A stretch of DNA of 64,000 nucleotides, from assembly GCF_022836435.1 (NCBI RefSeq), contig NZ_BQXC01000001.1, forward strand, positions 2,616,121 to 2,680,120. The letters run 5' to 3'. Source of the DNA: Nitrosomonas sp. PY1 (GTDB taxonomy: Bacteria > Pseudomonadota > Gammaproteobacteria > Burkholderiales > Nitrosomonadaceae). A program made the translations under genes and the position numbers. The notes beneath the pieces were generated by a model. That model did no database searches. It was given only the letters and a program-made list of their open reading frames with translations, and was not told where the DNA came from. Below are positions 40,102 to 50,361 of this stretch, piece by piece. How positions within the stretch are numbered: position 1 is the stretch's first letter; each line of letters opens with the position of its first letter.

Positions 40102-41292
40102 TTGAATATTCATGAGTATCAAGCTAAAGAAATTTTAGCGGAATACGGTGTCAAGATGGCTGAAGGCGGCTTAGCCTACAGCGTTGAGGAAGCCGTGCAA
40201 CGGGCGCGTGAAATCGATGGCGATGTGTGGGTGGTTAAAGCGCAAATCCATTCGGGAGCAAGAGGAAAAGCAGGGGGTATTAAAGTTTGCAAATCACACG
40301 CGGAGGTCGAAAAAGCTGCTGAAGAATTGCTTGGAAGAAAACTGGTTACGCATCAAACCGGGCCATCTGGGAAAGTCTGTTCGCGATTGTATATCGAGGC
40401 TGGCACACAAATCGCCAAGGAAATATACCTATCTTTCATGATTGATCGTGTCAGTGAGCGCGTCATCATGATCGGCTCGGCGCAGGGTGGCATGGAAATT
40501 GAAAAACTGGCGGAAACCAATCCACAAGCCATTATCAAAATTTATATCGAACCGGCTGTAGGATTGCAGGATTTTCAAGCACGTAAAATGGCTTTTGCGC
40601 TAGGGATAGATTCTTCTCAATTAAATCATGCTGTTAAAACGATTAAGGGATGTTATCGCGCACTGCGCAATCTTGATGCCAATACCTTAGAGATCAATCC
40701 ACTTGTGTTAACGCACAAACACGAAATTATCGCACTTGATGCCAAAATGGTTTTTGATGAAAATGCACTATTCCGGCAACATAAAATTGCTGAATTACGT
40801 GATAACAGTCAAGTCGACAGCCGCGAAGTTGCTGCCGCCGAAGCAGGGCTAAGTTATGTCGGTTTGGAAGGCGATATCGGTTGCATGATCAATGGTGCTG
40901 GTTTAGCAATGGCTACAATGGATATGATTAAGTTGGCGGGTGGTGAGCCTGCTAATTTTCTCGATGTAGGCGGTGGTGCTTCAGCAGAACGTACCGAAAA
41001 AGCGTTTCGCTTGGTATTGGCAGATAGCAATGTTAAAGCCATGCTCGTGAATATTTTTGCGGGTATTAATCGGTGTGACTGGATTGCGGAAGGTGTCGTA
41101 CAAGCGGTTAAAAATATCGACATGAAATTACCTTTAGTCGTACGGCTGTCCGGCACCAATGTTGAGGAAGGGCAACGTATTATTGCAGAAAGCGGTTTAC
41201 CGATCATTACGGCCGATACCTTGGCAGATGCCGCCGAGAAAGTTGTGCATGCTCGTAACGAAGCCATTACAAAAAGCCTAGGAGTATTATAA
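40102..41292 (+). CDS. mtkA: Malate-CoA ligase (malate thiokinase) beta subunit
   Basis: ATP-grasp subunit of the succinyl-CoA-synthetase family. The 396 residues begin [17 protein letters not shown], with ATP-binding [14 protein letters not shown] and the C-terminal [29 protein letters not shown] and [10 protein letters not shown]. Sequence details ([18 protein letters not shown]) follow MtkA of methylotrophs more closely than SucC, and the mcl neighbour supports malate as substrate. Translation starts at a TTG with AGAGGAAA upstream. Confidence 0.88.
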   Translation: MNIHEYQAKEILAEYGVKMAEGGLAYSVEEAVQRAREIDGDVWVVKAQIHSGARGKAGGIKVCKSHAEVEKAAEELLGRKLVTHQTGPSGKVCSRLYIEAGTQIAKEIYLSFMIDRVSERVIMIGSAQGGMEIEKLAETNPQAIIKIYIEPAVGLQDFQARKMAFALGIDSSQLNHAVKTIKGCYRALRNLDANTLEINPLVLTHKHEIIALDAKMVFDENALFRQHKIAELRDNSQVDSREVAAAEAGLSYVGLEGDIGCMINGAGLAMATMDMIKLAGGEPANFLDVGGGASAERTEKAFRLVLADSNVKAMLVNIFAGINRCDWIAEGVVQAVKNIDMKLPLVVRLSGTNVEEGQRIIAESGLPIITADTLADAAEKVVHARNEAITKSLGVL

Positions 41293-41293
41293 A

Positions 41294-42181
41294 GTGGCCA
41301 TACTAATTGACGAAAAAACCAGAATCATTGTTCAAGGCTTTACTGGCAGAATCGGAACCTTTCATGCACAGGAAATGATCGATTACGGTTCCAACGTGGT
41401 TGGTGGCGTAACTCCAGGAAAAGGAGGACAAACACATTTGGGTTTGCCGGTATTTAACACGGTGGAAGAAGCGGTGCAACACGTTGGTGCTGAAGCCAGT
41501 ATCGTATTTGTACCGTCTGCATTTGCCGCCGATTCAATCATGGAAGCAGCTGACGCTGGCATCAAATACTGCGTTTCGATCACGGATGGTATTCCCACGC
41601 AAGATATGATGCGTGTAAAAAGTTATTTACGACGCTTTCCAGAAAAAATGCGCATGCTGCTGACTGGACCTAATTGTGCTGGAACTATTAGCCCAGGCCG
41701 TGCCATGCTCGGTATTATGCCTGGACATATCTATATACGTGGTAATGTAGGAGTGGTAGGCCGTTCCGGCACATTGGGCTACGAAGCCGCCGATCAAATG
41801 CGCTTACTGGGTATTGGCATTTCAACTTCTGTTGGTATAGGTGGCGATCCGATTCCCGGCAGTTCACATCGAGATATCCTGGAACGACTGGAGCAGGATC
41901 CAGAAACAAAAATTGCATTGATGATTGGCGAAATCGGCGGTCCGCAGGAAGTAGAAGCCGGACGTTTTGCCAAAGAAAATATGACAAAGCCATTGGTTGC
42001 CTATATTGCAGGCTTAACAGCACCGGAGGGTCGCCGCATGGGACATGCTGGAGCAATCATTTCATCTGCTGGTGAGAGTGCGGCGGAAAAAGTAGCCATA
42101 CTAAAAGAATTAGGCGTAACGATCTGCCCTACACCCTCTTTAATGGGACAGACAGTTGCTCAAGTGCTAGCAAAAATATAA
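41294..42181 (+). CDS. mtkB: Malate-CoA ligase (malate thiokinase) alpha subunit
   Basis: A 295-residue SucD-like CoA-binding subunit. It has the CoA-binding GFTGRIGTFHAQEMIDYG, GGVTPGKGG, the SITDGIPTQDM loop and the phospho-His region with GHAGAIIS. A GTG start lies 1 bp after the mtkA stop, so translation is coupled. With MtkA it forms ATP + malate + CoA to malyl-CoA + ADP + Pi, or runs in reverse. Confidence 0.88.
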   Translation: MAILIDEKTRIIVQGFTGRIGTFHAQEMIDYGSNVVGGVTPGKGGQTHLGLPVFNTVEEAVQHVGAEASIVFVPSAFAADSIMEAADAGIKYCVSITDGIPTQDMMRVKSYLRRFPEKMRMLLTGPNCAGTISPGRAMLGIMPGHIYIRGNVGVVGRSGTLGYEAADQMRLLGIGISTSVGIGGDPIPGSSHRDILERLEQDPETKIALMIGEIGGPQEVEAGRFAKENMTKPLVAYIAGLTAPEGRRMGHAGAIISSAGESAAEKVAILKELGVTICPTPSLMGQTVAQVLAKI

Positions 42182-42271
42182 TTTACTACTCTTTAACAAA
42201 GATGAAAGTCTCTCAGGTTATTGAGAGGAATCGAGTTTTTATTACTTCATTTTTCGATTTACCGTAAGTTT

Positions 42272-42876
42272 ATGGAAAATAATTTAAAGCAAGTTACTGC
42301 GAAAAAAATCTCAATCATGGCGCGTTTCCTCTTTCTCACGCGCTGGTTGCAACTTCCTTTGTATTTGGGATTAGTGCTTGCGCAATGTGTATACGTCTAT
42401 CATTTTTGGGTTGAGTTAGCAGATTTAATCGGTGCCGTAATGGGCAATCAAGAATCGCTGAAACATATCACAGAAGCGATTGCAATCGATAATAATGGCA
42501 AGAGCATGAAACTGGGTGAAACAACAATTATGCTGGTTGTGCTGGGTTTAATTGATGTCGTCATGATTTCTAATTTGCTTATCATGGTGATTATTGGTGG
42601 ATATGAAACATTTGTGTCGCGTATGAATTTAGAAGATCATCCGATCAACCGGAATGGCTATCTCATGTCAATGCATCTGTTTTGAAGGTTAAACTGGCAA
42701 CAGCAATTATTGGTATTTCATCAATTCACTTATTAAAAACATTCATTAATGCCAGTGCATATGATGAGAAAACTTTAATCGCGCAAACATGCATTCACAT
42801 CGCCTTTTTACTTTCCGCACTAGCGATTGCCTATTGCGATCGACTGCTATCCTATGATAAGGAAAACCACAGTTGA
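42272..42876 (+). pseudogene. UPF0114 (YqhA-like) membrane protein gene with a -1 frameshift
   Basis: The first frame (ATG 42272 to stop 42685) encodes the N-terminal part with hydrophobic helices and ends abnormally in [12 protein letters not shown]. In the next frame the sequence reads [30 protein letters not shown] and on to 42876, exactly the continuation expected for this family. Insertion of one base near 42640 (CATCCG[G]ATCAACC) restores a single protein of about 200 residues. It is either a true disruption or a sequencing error at that site. The family function is unknown. Confidence 0.82.
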
Positions 42877-42968
42877 TCGAAAAAACTTGAAGTCAATCCC
42901 AGCACAACCCTTATAGCTCATGGTAATGCTGTCTCCAACGTAGCCAGGAACGCAAAATTCCATCAGAT

Positions 42969-43580
42969 TTAAGGCCGGGTAAGTTTTTTTGCAGAAACTT
43001 GCTCTTGTTGTGCTGTATCCCATACTGATTTAGCCGCGTCTGCATTTAAGACAGCGATACCTATTCCCGTGATTAAATCGGGCCAGCCAGAATACCAGTA
43101 TAAGGTAACGAAGCCTGCCAAAATGATAGCGATATTGGCCAGTGCATCATTTCGTGCAGAAAGAAAAGCGGCGCGAGTCAAACTGTCATTATGATTACGA
43201 AATCTCGCCAACAGGAAAGCACATCCTAAATTAACAACTAATGCACCCAAACCGGTTACAGAAAGTATCCACGGATCAGGGGCTATGGGTAGATTAAATT
43301 TCTGCCATGCCATCCACAACATAAATACTGCAGGAATTAGCAATATAAGGGCAAGAAACATCCCAACGAATGAGCGCATCTTTAAAGACCATCCGAATGC
43401 GACGAAAATCAGCAAATTGACGGCGGTATCTTCCAGAAAATCGATGCTATCAGCAAATAAGGAAACAGATCCGATATTTTGGGCTACTTGAAACTCAACG
43501 AAAAAATAAGCTAAGTTAGCTAAAGCTACAATCAGCACCGCACGACGAATCTGTTGCTTCAAGGGATTCAAATTATTCAT
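42969..43580 (-). CDS. CDF-like cation efflux membrane protein, short form
   Basis: 203 residues, almost entirely membrane (about six helices). TM2 carries the SLFADSIDFLED pattern and TM5 the ARNDALANI pattern that supply metal ligands in cation diffusion facilitators. The usual C-terminal cytoplasmic metal-binding domain is missing; the protein ends shortly after the last helix. The substrate (Zn/Co/Cd/Mn) cannot be told. Confidence 0.72.
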   Translation of the reverse strand: MNNLNPLKQQIRRAVLIVALANLAYFFVEFQVAQNIGSVSLFADSIDFLEDTAVNLLIFVAFGWSLKMRSFVGMFLALILLIPAVFMLWMAWQKFNLPIAPDPWILSVTGLGALVVNLGCAFLLARFRNHNDSLTRAAFLSARNDALANIAIILAGFVTLYWYSGWPDLITGIGIAVLNADAAKSVWDTAQQEQVSAKKLTRP

Positions 43581-43773
43581 TAATTAACAACCGATCCAGC
43601 ACATATACGCCACCGTCAGACGGGTTCTGAGGCAGGAAATATAAAATATACGGACATCTCTTCCAACGGCAAACCCAAGAATCACACACGTGTAGATGCT
43701 AGCTATTATTATCAACTAGAACATGCATAAATTTAACAATACTTTCCTTGTCAAAGCACATGCAAGATGCAAA

Positions 43774-44700
43774 TTAAAAATAATTTTGACTGATATCGTC
43801 GTCAATCTGAATGATACTTAGCTGAAGTTCATCAATAAACGCATGCAGTTTTTGTTGATGGAACTCATCTAGCCGTACTTGCAGTAGTTTTTTTTGCAAA
43901 TTGCTAAGTCTATTCAACACATTATTATTACGTGGCAAACCCTCCAAGCACTCACTAAGCTCGTATAGTGCATGACAAAATGAGCGTGGAAAATTTCTCT
44001 GCAGTAGTAGGAATTTTAAAACGTCGGCCCTGCGAATTCGCAGATGCATTTGACGCCGATACATCTGATAGGCTGTTAACGACTTAAGCACGCTCATCCA
44101 TTGCAGATTCTGAAATGGCGTCAGCTCTTCCGGCATATCTGGCAATAATGTAGCGGAACTGACATCGATGATACGCGTTGTCATATCCGCACGTTCAAGG
44201 TTACGCCCCATTTTCAAAAAGTTATAGCATTCATCATGAGTCATGGTTCCAGATAGCATACCGTTAATTGTCTGAACACCTAGAATAACTGAGCGCAGAT
44301 AATCATAGCGGCGTTGTTGCGTAACGACGCTTCGTGCATTCAACTTGGAATTCAGATGCAGCAGATTAACCTGTTCCCAAACCTCCCGGGGAATAATGTC
44401 GCGAATCGTCCGGGTATTCTCACGCGCCATATTCAATGCATTGAGAATCGAATCATGATTGCGAACATCTGAAACCATAAATCGGACCACGTTGCGCTCA
44501 TCCGCTTCTTCATAGAGGCTATAAAAATGATCTCGACTACTGGTAATATCAACAATAGGTTCCCATCCTAATCGCAAACGCTTGGGCAGATCGAGCAACA
44601 AATGCGTATAGACATTGATCAACCGTGCAGTGTTTTCCGCACGCTCCAGATAACGCGCCATCCAATAAAGCCGATTGGCAACACTCGATAACATCGTCAT
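43774..44700 (-). CDS. Alpha-E domain protein (DUF403)
   Basis: A 308-residue all-helical protein beginning MLSSVANRLYWMARYLERAENTARL, the diagnostic alpha-E N-terminus. Its gene overlaps the ATP-grasp gene by 4 bp (ATGA). In many bacteria alpha-E, the circularly permuted ATP-grasp protein, a transglutaminase-like protease and the Anbu peptidase are encoded together; a role in peptide or amide-bond chemistry is inferred, not proven. Confidence 0.92.
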   Translation of the reverse strand: MTMLSSVANRLYWMARYLERAENTARLINVYTHLLLDLPKRLRLGWEPIVDITSSRDHFYSLYEEADERNVVRFMVSDVRNHDSILNALNMARENTRTIRDIIPREVWEQVNLLHLNSKLNARSVVTQQRRYDYLRSVILGVQTINGMLSGTMTHDECYNFLKMGRNLERADMTTRIIDVSSATLLPDMPEELTPFQNLQWMSVLKSLTAYQMYRRQMHLRIRRADVLKFLLLQRNFPRSFCHALYELSECLEGLPRNNNVLNRLSNLQKKLLQVRLDEFHQQKLHAFIDELQLSIIQIDDDISQNYF

Positions 44701-46148
44701 ATCGCCTCCATATCAACGACCCAGGTATCCTTACTGCCTCCACCCTGAGAAGAATTGACTATCGTGGAACCCTTACGCAATGCGACGCGCGTCAAACCGC
44801 CATTCGTTACATTAATCGTTTCACCGCTGAGAATGAATGGACGCAAATCCAGATGACGCGGTTCAACATGCAAATCGATCAACGTTGGTGCGGTCGATAA
44901 CGTTAGCATCGGTTGCGCAACATAGTTTCTAGGGTCACGCCGAATCAAGCGGACAAATTTTTCACACTCATCTTTGCTGGCTTGTGGACCAATCAACATT
45001 CCGTAACCACCCGATTCATTAGCTGGCTTTACGACCATTTCGTGAATGTTTTCGATTACATACTGACGTTCCAGTTTGTTGATACATTTATAGGTCGGGA
45101 CATTGGGTAGGATTGCATCCTGGTCGAGGTAATACTTAATGATTTCTGGCACAAAAGCGTAGACCACCTTATCATCCGCCACGCCCGCACCAGGAGCATT
45201 GGCCAATGCCACTTTACCGGACTTCCAAGCACGCATCAGACCAGGAACACCAAGCACAGAATCTGGATTAAACACTTCAGGATCGAGGAATAAATCATCA
45301 ATGCGCCGGTAAATAACATCTACGCGGGTCAATCCTTCAATCGTACGCATGTATACGATATCGTCCTCGACAGTCAAATCACTTCCTTGAACCAGCTCCA
45401 CACCCATTTGCTGTGCTAGGTAAGCGTGTTCAAAATATGCCGAATTGTAAATCCCAGGTGTTAACACAACAATTTCAGGTTGATCGCCGGGGCGCGGCGA
45501 TAACGCCGTCAGTGTGTCGTACAATTGCGATGGATAATCGTCTACCGGCAAAATGTTGTAGTTTTCGAACAACTCTGAAAACAACCGCTTCATTACCAGC
45601 CGATTCTCAAGCATGTAAGAAACCCCAGAAGGTATGCGCAGGTTGTCTTCAAGCACATAGAATGTACCATCTTTATCGCGTATTAAATCGGAACCGCAAA
45701 TATGCGCCCAGATCCCGAGCGGTGCTTTGACTCCAATACACTCAGGACGGAAATTTTTGGAATCCTCGAGCAACTCAGCCGGAAAAATACCATCTTTGAC
45801 GATTTTCTGCTGATGATATAGATCATCGATAAACAGGTTTAACGCTTGAACACGCTGCTTGAGACCAGCTTCAACTTGTTGCCATTCGCGCCTATCAATA
45901 ATGCGCGGAATAATATCGAAAGGCCAAACACGATCAATGGAACCTTCTTCTTCGGTGTATACGGTAAATGTAACACCCATCACATGGATAGCGGATTCCG
46001 CAGCTACTTTATGTTCTTCGATTTCAGAATCTTTCAATGACCGTAAATAATCGCACAACGCCTGAGCAGCCGGACGTGGTCGTCCTGTAGCACGCAACAA
46101 TTCGTCATATAGATTCTTGACTTTATAACTTCCCCAGCGAATAGCCAT
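44697..46148 (-). CDS. Circularly permuted ATP-grasp protein (DUF404/DUF407)
   Basis: 483 residues. Recognised segments are YDELLRATGRPRPAAQAL, RVWPFDIIPRI, DLIRDKDGTFYVLEDNLRIPSGVSYMLENR (ATP-grasp acidic site) and VKPANESGGYGMLIGP. The family joins amino or carboxyl groups with ATP, probably making a peptide-like product, though no substrate is known. It is the first gene of a two-gene operon with alpha-E and is divergent from anbu across 125 bp. Confidence 0.92.
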   Translation of the reverse strand: MAIRWGSYKVKNLYDELLRATGRPRPAAQALCDYLRSLKDSEIEEHKVAAESAIHVMGVTFTVYTEEEGSIDRVWPFDIIPRIIDRREWQQVEAGLKQRVQALNLFIDDLYHQQKIVKDGIFPAELLEDSKNFRPECIGVKAPLGIWAHICGSDLIRDKDGTFYVLEDNLRIPSGVSYMLENRLVMKRLFSELFENYNILPVDDYPSQLYDTLTALSPRPGDQPEIVVLTPGIYNSAYFEHAYLAQQMGVELVQGSDLTVEDDIVYMRTIEGLTRVDVIYRRIDDLFLDPEVFNPDSVLGVPGLMRAWKSGKVALANAPGAGVADDKVVYAFVPEIIKYYLDQDAILPNVPTYKCINKLERQYVIENIHEMVVKPANESGGYGMLIGPQASKDECEKFVRLIRRDPRNYVAQPMLTLSTAPTLIDLHVEPRHLDLRPFILSGETINVTNGGLTRVALRKGSTIVNSSQGGGSKDTWVVDMEAI

Positions 46149-46273
46149 AATACCTACCGTTTCACGCTCATGCGTGATTACAAAATCTTGTATAAATCCT
46201 TATAATAGGCCGATTCTAACACGCTCCACAACATATTAAACATTAACACCCTATTTCTTGGAATTATTTACCA

Positions 46274-47032
46274 ATGACATACTGTCTTGCGATCAGCGTT
46301 AACAAAGGATTAATCTTCGCTTCTGATTCAAGAACTAATGCTGGCGTTGATTACGTAACCACGTACAGCAAAATGCATTCTTTCGTCTGGCCAGGCGAGC
46401 GTATATGCATATTGCTCACTGCTGGAAATTTAGCGACTTCCCAGGCTGTTATGAATCAAATAAAGGTCGAACTCGATAATAAAGATATTGCCATGAATCT
46501 ACGCAAAAGCAATTATCTGCATGAAGTGGCACGCTACGTCGGCCAATTGCTTCAAGCAGAACAACGGGAACACGCTGACGCCATGAAGAAAAGTGGGAAT
46601 GGTAATGCTGAAGCCAGCATTATCCTCGGTGGACAAATTGAGGGGATGCCACCGGAAATTTACCTGATTTATCCGCAAGGTAATTATATTAGCGCATCGC
46701 TGGAAACGCCTTACCTGCAGATCGGTGAGAATAAATACGGAAAACCAATCCTAGATCGCATTATCACGCCTACCACATCGCTTGAAGATGCTGCACGATG
46801 TGCGTTGGTATCACTCGAATCAACAGTTCGCAGCAATATTTCTGTCGGACCACCGTTGGAACTAGCAATCTATACAGTCAATAGCCTATCAGAGCCGACT
46901 CGTTTGAAACTCACACTCAATTCACCCATGTACAAATCACTGCAAAAACGATGGAATGAAGGTTTGCAGCGTGTCTTTAATCGGCTTCCCCGGTTTGACT
47001 GGGAGCAAAAACCAACGATGACTGACGACTAG
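46274..47032 (+). CDS. anbu: Anbu proteasome-like peptidase
   Basis: A 252-residue Ntn-hydrolase of the proteasome beta/HslV superfamily, Anbu branch. The N-terminus MTYCLAISVNKGLIFASDSRTN puts a Thr right after the initiator Met, the expected nucleophile once Met is removed. ASDSRT and the GERICILLTAGNLA block match the family. The gene is divergent from the ATP-grasp/alpha-E operon, and its 3' end overlaps the convergent metallopeptidase gene by 56 bp. Proteolytic activity of Anbu is debated. Confidence 0.93.
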   Translation: MTYCLAISVNKGLIFASDSRTNAGVDYVTTYSKMHSFVWPGERICILLTAGNLATSQAVMNQIKVELDNKDIAMNLRKSNYLHEVARYVGQLLQAEQREHADAMKKSGNGNAEASIILGGQIEGMPPEIYLIYPQGNYISASLETPYLQIGENKYGKPILDRIITPTTSLEDAARCALVSLESTVRSNISVGPPLELAIYTVNSLSEPTRLKLTLNSPMYKSLQKRWNEGLQRVFNRLPRFDWEQKPTMTDD

Positions 47033-48113
47033 CTTCGGTTACAATTTGATGAATATACTGTAACTTATTCAGCACTGCTTCGCAGATCACGAACGGATAC
47101 GCATCGTCTAGTCCCATGCTGCGATTCAGCGCATTCAATGCAACCGACAATCGACGCCAATCATCAAGCAGAACATCGAAAACAGTGGGCGTAAAATAAC
47201 CCTCGCTCATTTGCATACCAGCACTTGGAGCCGCCGAGATATCGCTGCCATGAATACTAAAACCGAAATCGTGCGCGGTCTCAACCGTATCAACCATATG
47301 CAGATAGTGCGCCCATGTTTCAGCCCAATCTTCCCAAGAGTGCGCACTGGCATATGGACTGATCCAGACGTCCTGCCATGCCGGTGGCGGCCCGTGTTCG
47401 TAGTAACCGCTTAATGCTGACTGGTAATCGATTCGCTCATCGCCGAACAACTCTCGGAAACTATCTATTTTATCCGTGCCATGAATTAAATGTTCCCAGT
47501 AATAGTGACCGGACTCATGACGAAAATGCCCAAGCAAAGTGCGATAACGCTCATTCATTTTTTCGCGCATTTCGATGCGCGCTCCGTGCTCAGCCTCACG
47601 CATATTAATTGTGATCTTACCTGAATAATGCCCGGTTACGACAATGTGCTGGCTTTCTCCTACGTTGTTATCGAATTCTCCATGTTGCACTCCATCTTGC
47701 AAAAACTCAAAACACAATCCTTTGCGTGGATCTTGCTCACGACCAACCACAGAAAGATTCAAACTAAATAATGTGTAAAGCAGCCGGCGCTTGGCTTGTT
47801 CGGCGCGATACCAAAGCATAATATTCTGCGGTTCACTCAGATTCGGAATAACGTTATTCAGACGACAGGAAATACAGAGATTATTACTGTCGCTATCGGA
47901 TACCATCCAGTTACATACCTGATAACCACTGTAATTGCTGCACTGACGATAAGACTTACGATTCAGCAAAGCCAACCAATTATTTTTGTCTAATGGTTCT
48001 AAAGCACTTAATTGCTGTGCATCAGGTAAATATCCAATCACACGACCGCATGCCAGACATTGACTATTTTCAAAATACAAACTGCTGCCACAATCGCATC
48101 GAAACGTTTTCAA
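46977..48113 (-). CDS. Putative zinc-binding metallopeptidase (COG4307 type)
   Basis: A 378-residue protein. The N-terminal zinc ribbon (CDCGSSLYFENSQCLACG) and a second Cys cluster (CSNY...CNWM...CISC) are followed by a peptidase-like domain with HFRHESGHYYWEHL, an HExxH-type metal site, and a downstream WEDWAETWAHYLHM acidic motif. The family often accompanies Anbu/alpha-E genes. It overlaps anbu tail-to-tail by 56 bp, so antisense interference is possible. Confidence 0.85.
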   Translation of the reverse strand: MKTFRCDCGSSLYFENSQCLACGRVIGYLPDAQQLSALEPLDKNNWLALLNRKSYRQCSNYSGYQVCNWMVSDSDSNNLCISCRLNNVIPNLSEPQNIMLWYRAEQAKRRLLYTLFSLNLSVVGREQDPRKGLCFEFLQDGVQHGEFDNNVGESQHIVVTGHYSGKITINMREAEHGARIEMREKMNERYRTLLGHFRHESGHYYWEHLIHGTDKIDSFRELFGDERIDYQSALSGYYEHGPPPAWQDVWISPYASAHSWEDWAETWAHYLHMVDTVETAHDFGFSIHGSDISAAPSAGMQMSEGYFTPTVFDVLLDDWRRLSVALNALNRSMGLDDAYPFVICEAVLNKLQYIHQIVTEASRQSSLVFAPSQTGEAD

Positions 48114-48261
48114 TACACTGCCCCTGCTAGATCAAACAAATTAAATATCGCCTAAAAGATCTAAATAATGCCAATCAAAGTTAAGTTAATCCACTTTGGT
48201 CATTCACGAGATTCCCTAATCTCGCAGTCCTACTATGAGATAAAACTCATAAGTAAAGTAT

Positions 48262-48666
48262 TTAATCAGGTTTAACAGCAAATCGACCGCTTCCAAGAAA
48301 AAATACGACAAGCCCTGTCAGTAAGAAAAAGACCTGGAGTTCCAGTGCATGCCCGCCATGATCGGTTAATGAATATAATTGATCGCGGTGTGCAAGCATT
48401 ATTGCAAATATCATGTTGCCAACAACAAATAAGCCACCGAGCCGAGAAAATACTCCAAGAATGATCATAAGCGGTGCAATGACCTCCCCAACGTAAACCC
48501 CGTAGGCCAAAACTTGGGGTAGATTCATATCAGCAAGTCGTTTACCGATAAAATCAAGCGAGGACGGATTGAATAGCTTATGTACGCCATGAAATAACAT
48601 CAAGAACCCTACGGTAAGACGTAAAGTTAGTTTTCCGAACGTATCGCTCTGGAACGGAAGATTCAT
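48262..48666 (-). CDS. DoxX-family membrane protein
   Basis: A four-helix membrane protein of 134 residues from the ATG at 48666, chosen for a strong AAGGAGAG site; the frame is open another 40 codons upstream without homology. The FHGVHKLFNP motif after the first helix is the DoxX signature. The function is not settled; relatives are linked to redox or sulfur metabolism. Confidence 0.88.
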   Translation of the reverse strand: MNLPFQSDTFGKLTLRLTVGFLMLFHGVHKLFNPSSLDFIGKRLADMNLPQVLAYGVYVGEVIAPLMIILGVFSRLGGLFVVGNMIFAIMLAHRDQLYSLTDHGGHALELQVFFLLTGLVVFFLGSGRFAVKPD

Positions 48667-48916
48667 TGTAGTTCTCTCCTTACAAGGTAATTTTTGCCAA
48701 TATTGATCTGCCGAATTCAACAATACAATTAGTATTCGCCGACAGTAGGCATTTCCTGCCCCCAATAGCTTTTTATCGATATCCATTGCTAAAAACGGAC
48801 GAGAATAATAATCGCATTCGATATCATCGTCGAATTTTTAAGACTACTTGAAAGATTAAAAATTGCACGCAAGTAGTTTTTCGAAAAAAATAATCGCAGA
48901 TATAATCTCCATAGCT

Positions 48917-50029
48917 TTATATCCATTTCTTTTTTCTAAAAAAAGTGAACATGACAATACCAAGGAAAATGAAAATTACCCAAATGGCTGGATAACCCCA
49001 GCGCCATTTCAGTTCTGGCATGTGCTCGAAATTCATGCCATATACGCCGGCCACAAAAGTCAACGGTATAAAAATTGAAGTAAAAATAGTCAAAATCTTG
49101 ATGGTTTCGTTCATTTTGTTACTGATATTGGATAAGTAGATATCATGCATGTCAGAAACTCTATCGCGAAAAGAATCTAGTGAATCCATAACACGTAGTA
49201 CATGATCGTACACATCGCCAAAGTAGCGAAAGGTCTTTTCGTGAATCAAATCGGAACCCGAGCGTTGCACTGCGGCCAATAATTCCCGCACAGGCGCAAT
49301 GTTACGGCGCATAAAAATCAGGTTTCGCTTAATTTGCTGAATGGTCTGTAAGAAATTTGTATCCGAGTTAAAAAAAATATTGTTTTCCAGCGGCCCTAGC
49401 ATTTCATCCAGATATTCTTCGATAGCAAAATATTTATCGACGATGGTATCAATAATGACATAAGCTAAGTAATCGCTACCGTACTGCCGGATGCGGCTAT
49501 TCCGGTTTTTTAAATGCCCGTATACCGGTGTAAATGTATCGTCTGTCTTTTCTTTGAAAGTAATCACGAAATTAGCTAATAAAAGCACGCTAATCTGTTC
49601 ATATTGCAAGCCAAATTCCTGATTAGAGCCTATTTCAATATCTTTGATAACAAGATACAAGAAATTATCGTATTCTTCTATCTTGGGGCGTTGATGTGTG
49701 CTTAAAATATCTTCGAGTACAAGCGGGTGAATACTAAGAAACTGTCCGATGCTTTCGATTGTATCTATGTCGCTTAGACCATCTACGTTGAGCCAAGTGA
49801 TCAACTGCTCATTTTTAAATTGCTCTAATTCCGTAATCGAATAAATTTCACGTTGTATCAGGGTATCTTTGGAATATTGCGTGACAGATATTTTACAACT
49901 TAACTCATGCTCCTTGCCGACATGAACCAGGGCACCAGGTGGCAATCCGGCTTTTTCTGCGGCGCTTTTGAAAATTCTTTTACGAGCCGGTCGATCGGTT
50001 GGGGGTACGCCAAGAGGAATATCATTCAT
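48917..50029 (-). CDS. corA: CorA magnesium/cobalt transporter
   Basis: A 370-residue pentameric divalent-cation channel. It has a large N-terminal cytoplasmic domain and two C-terminal helices, the first ending in the selectivity motif YGMNFEHMPEL and the second followed by a basic tail (FFRKKKW). Normal length. It stands alone between doxX and a long regulatory intergenic region. Confidence 0.95.
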   Translation of the reverse strand: MNDIPLGVPPTDRPARKRIFKSAAEKAGLPPGALVHVGKEHELSCKISVTQYSKDTLIQREIYSITELEQFKNEQLITWLNVDGLSDIDTIESIGQFLSIHPLVLEDILSTHQRPKIEEYDNFLYLVIKDIEIGSNQEFGLQYEQISVLLLANFVITFKEKTDDTFTPVYGHLKNRNSRIRQYGSDYLAYVIIDTIVDKYFAIEEYLDEMLGPLENNIFFNSDTNFLQTIQQIKRNLIFMRRNIAPVRELLAAVQRSGSDLIHEKTFRYFGDVYDHVLRVMDSLDSFRDRVSDMHDIYLSNISNKMNETIKILTIFTSIFIPLTFVAGVYGMNFEHMPELKWRWGYPAIWVIFIFLGIVMFTFFRKKKWI

Positions 50030-50361
50030 AATAAATAAGTTAAGTTAACAAACAGCGATTATTTAAATTCAGAATTTCAGCCAATTGTACGAATGGCATT
50101 GCGTATGATGAGCAATTAGGTTTGTTTCTAACAAAGAACAAAGTACACACTTCTCCGACAGTTTCCAATCGGCAAGGTATCCACTATAGCATCAAACGGT
50201 TACGTCATTCGGAATGAGTCTTGGATTCATTCGGTCATAAGCTACGGAACGGTTGTCAATTCATTCATCCAAAACACTGAATCAAGTGCTATAGATTACT
50301 CGAACTGAACTAATTAATTGAATCCTTTTTAGATAAGTGTCAGGAGAAACTCTACAATCAA

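Noticed and set aside
40102..42181. Calling the two ligase genes sucC and sucD
   Set aside because: Sequence details and the adjacent malyl-CoA lyase gene favour malate-CoA ligase, although succinate use is not excluded.
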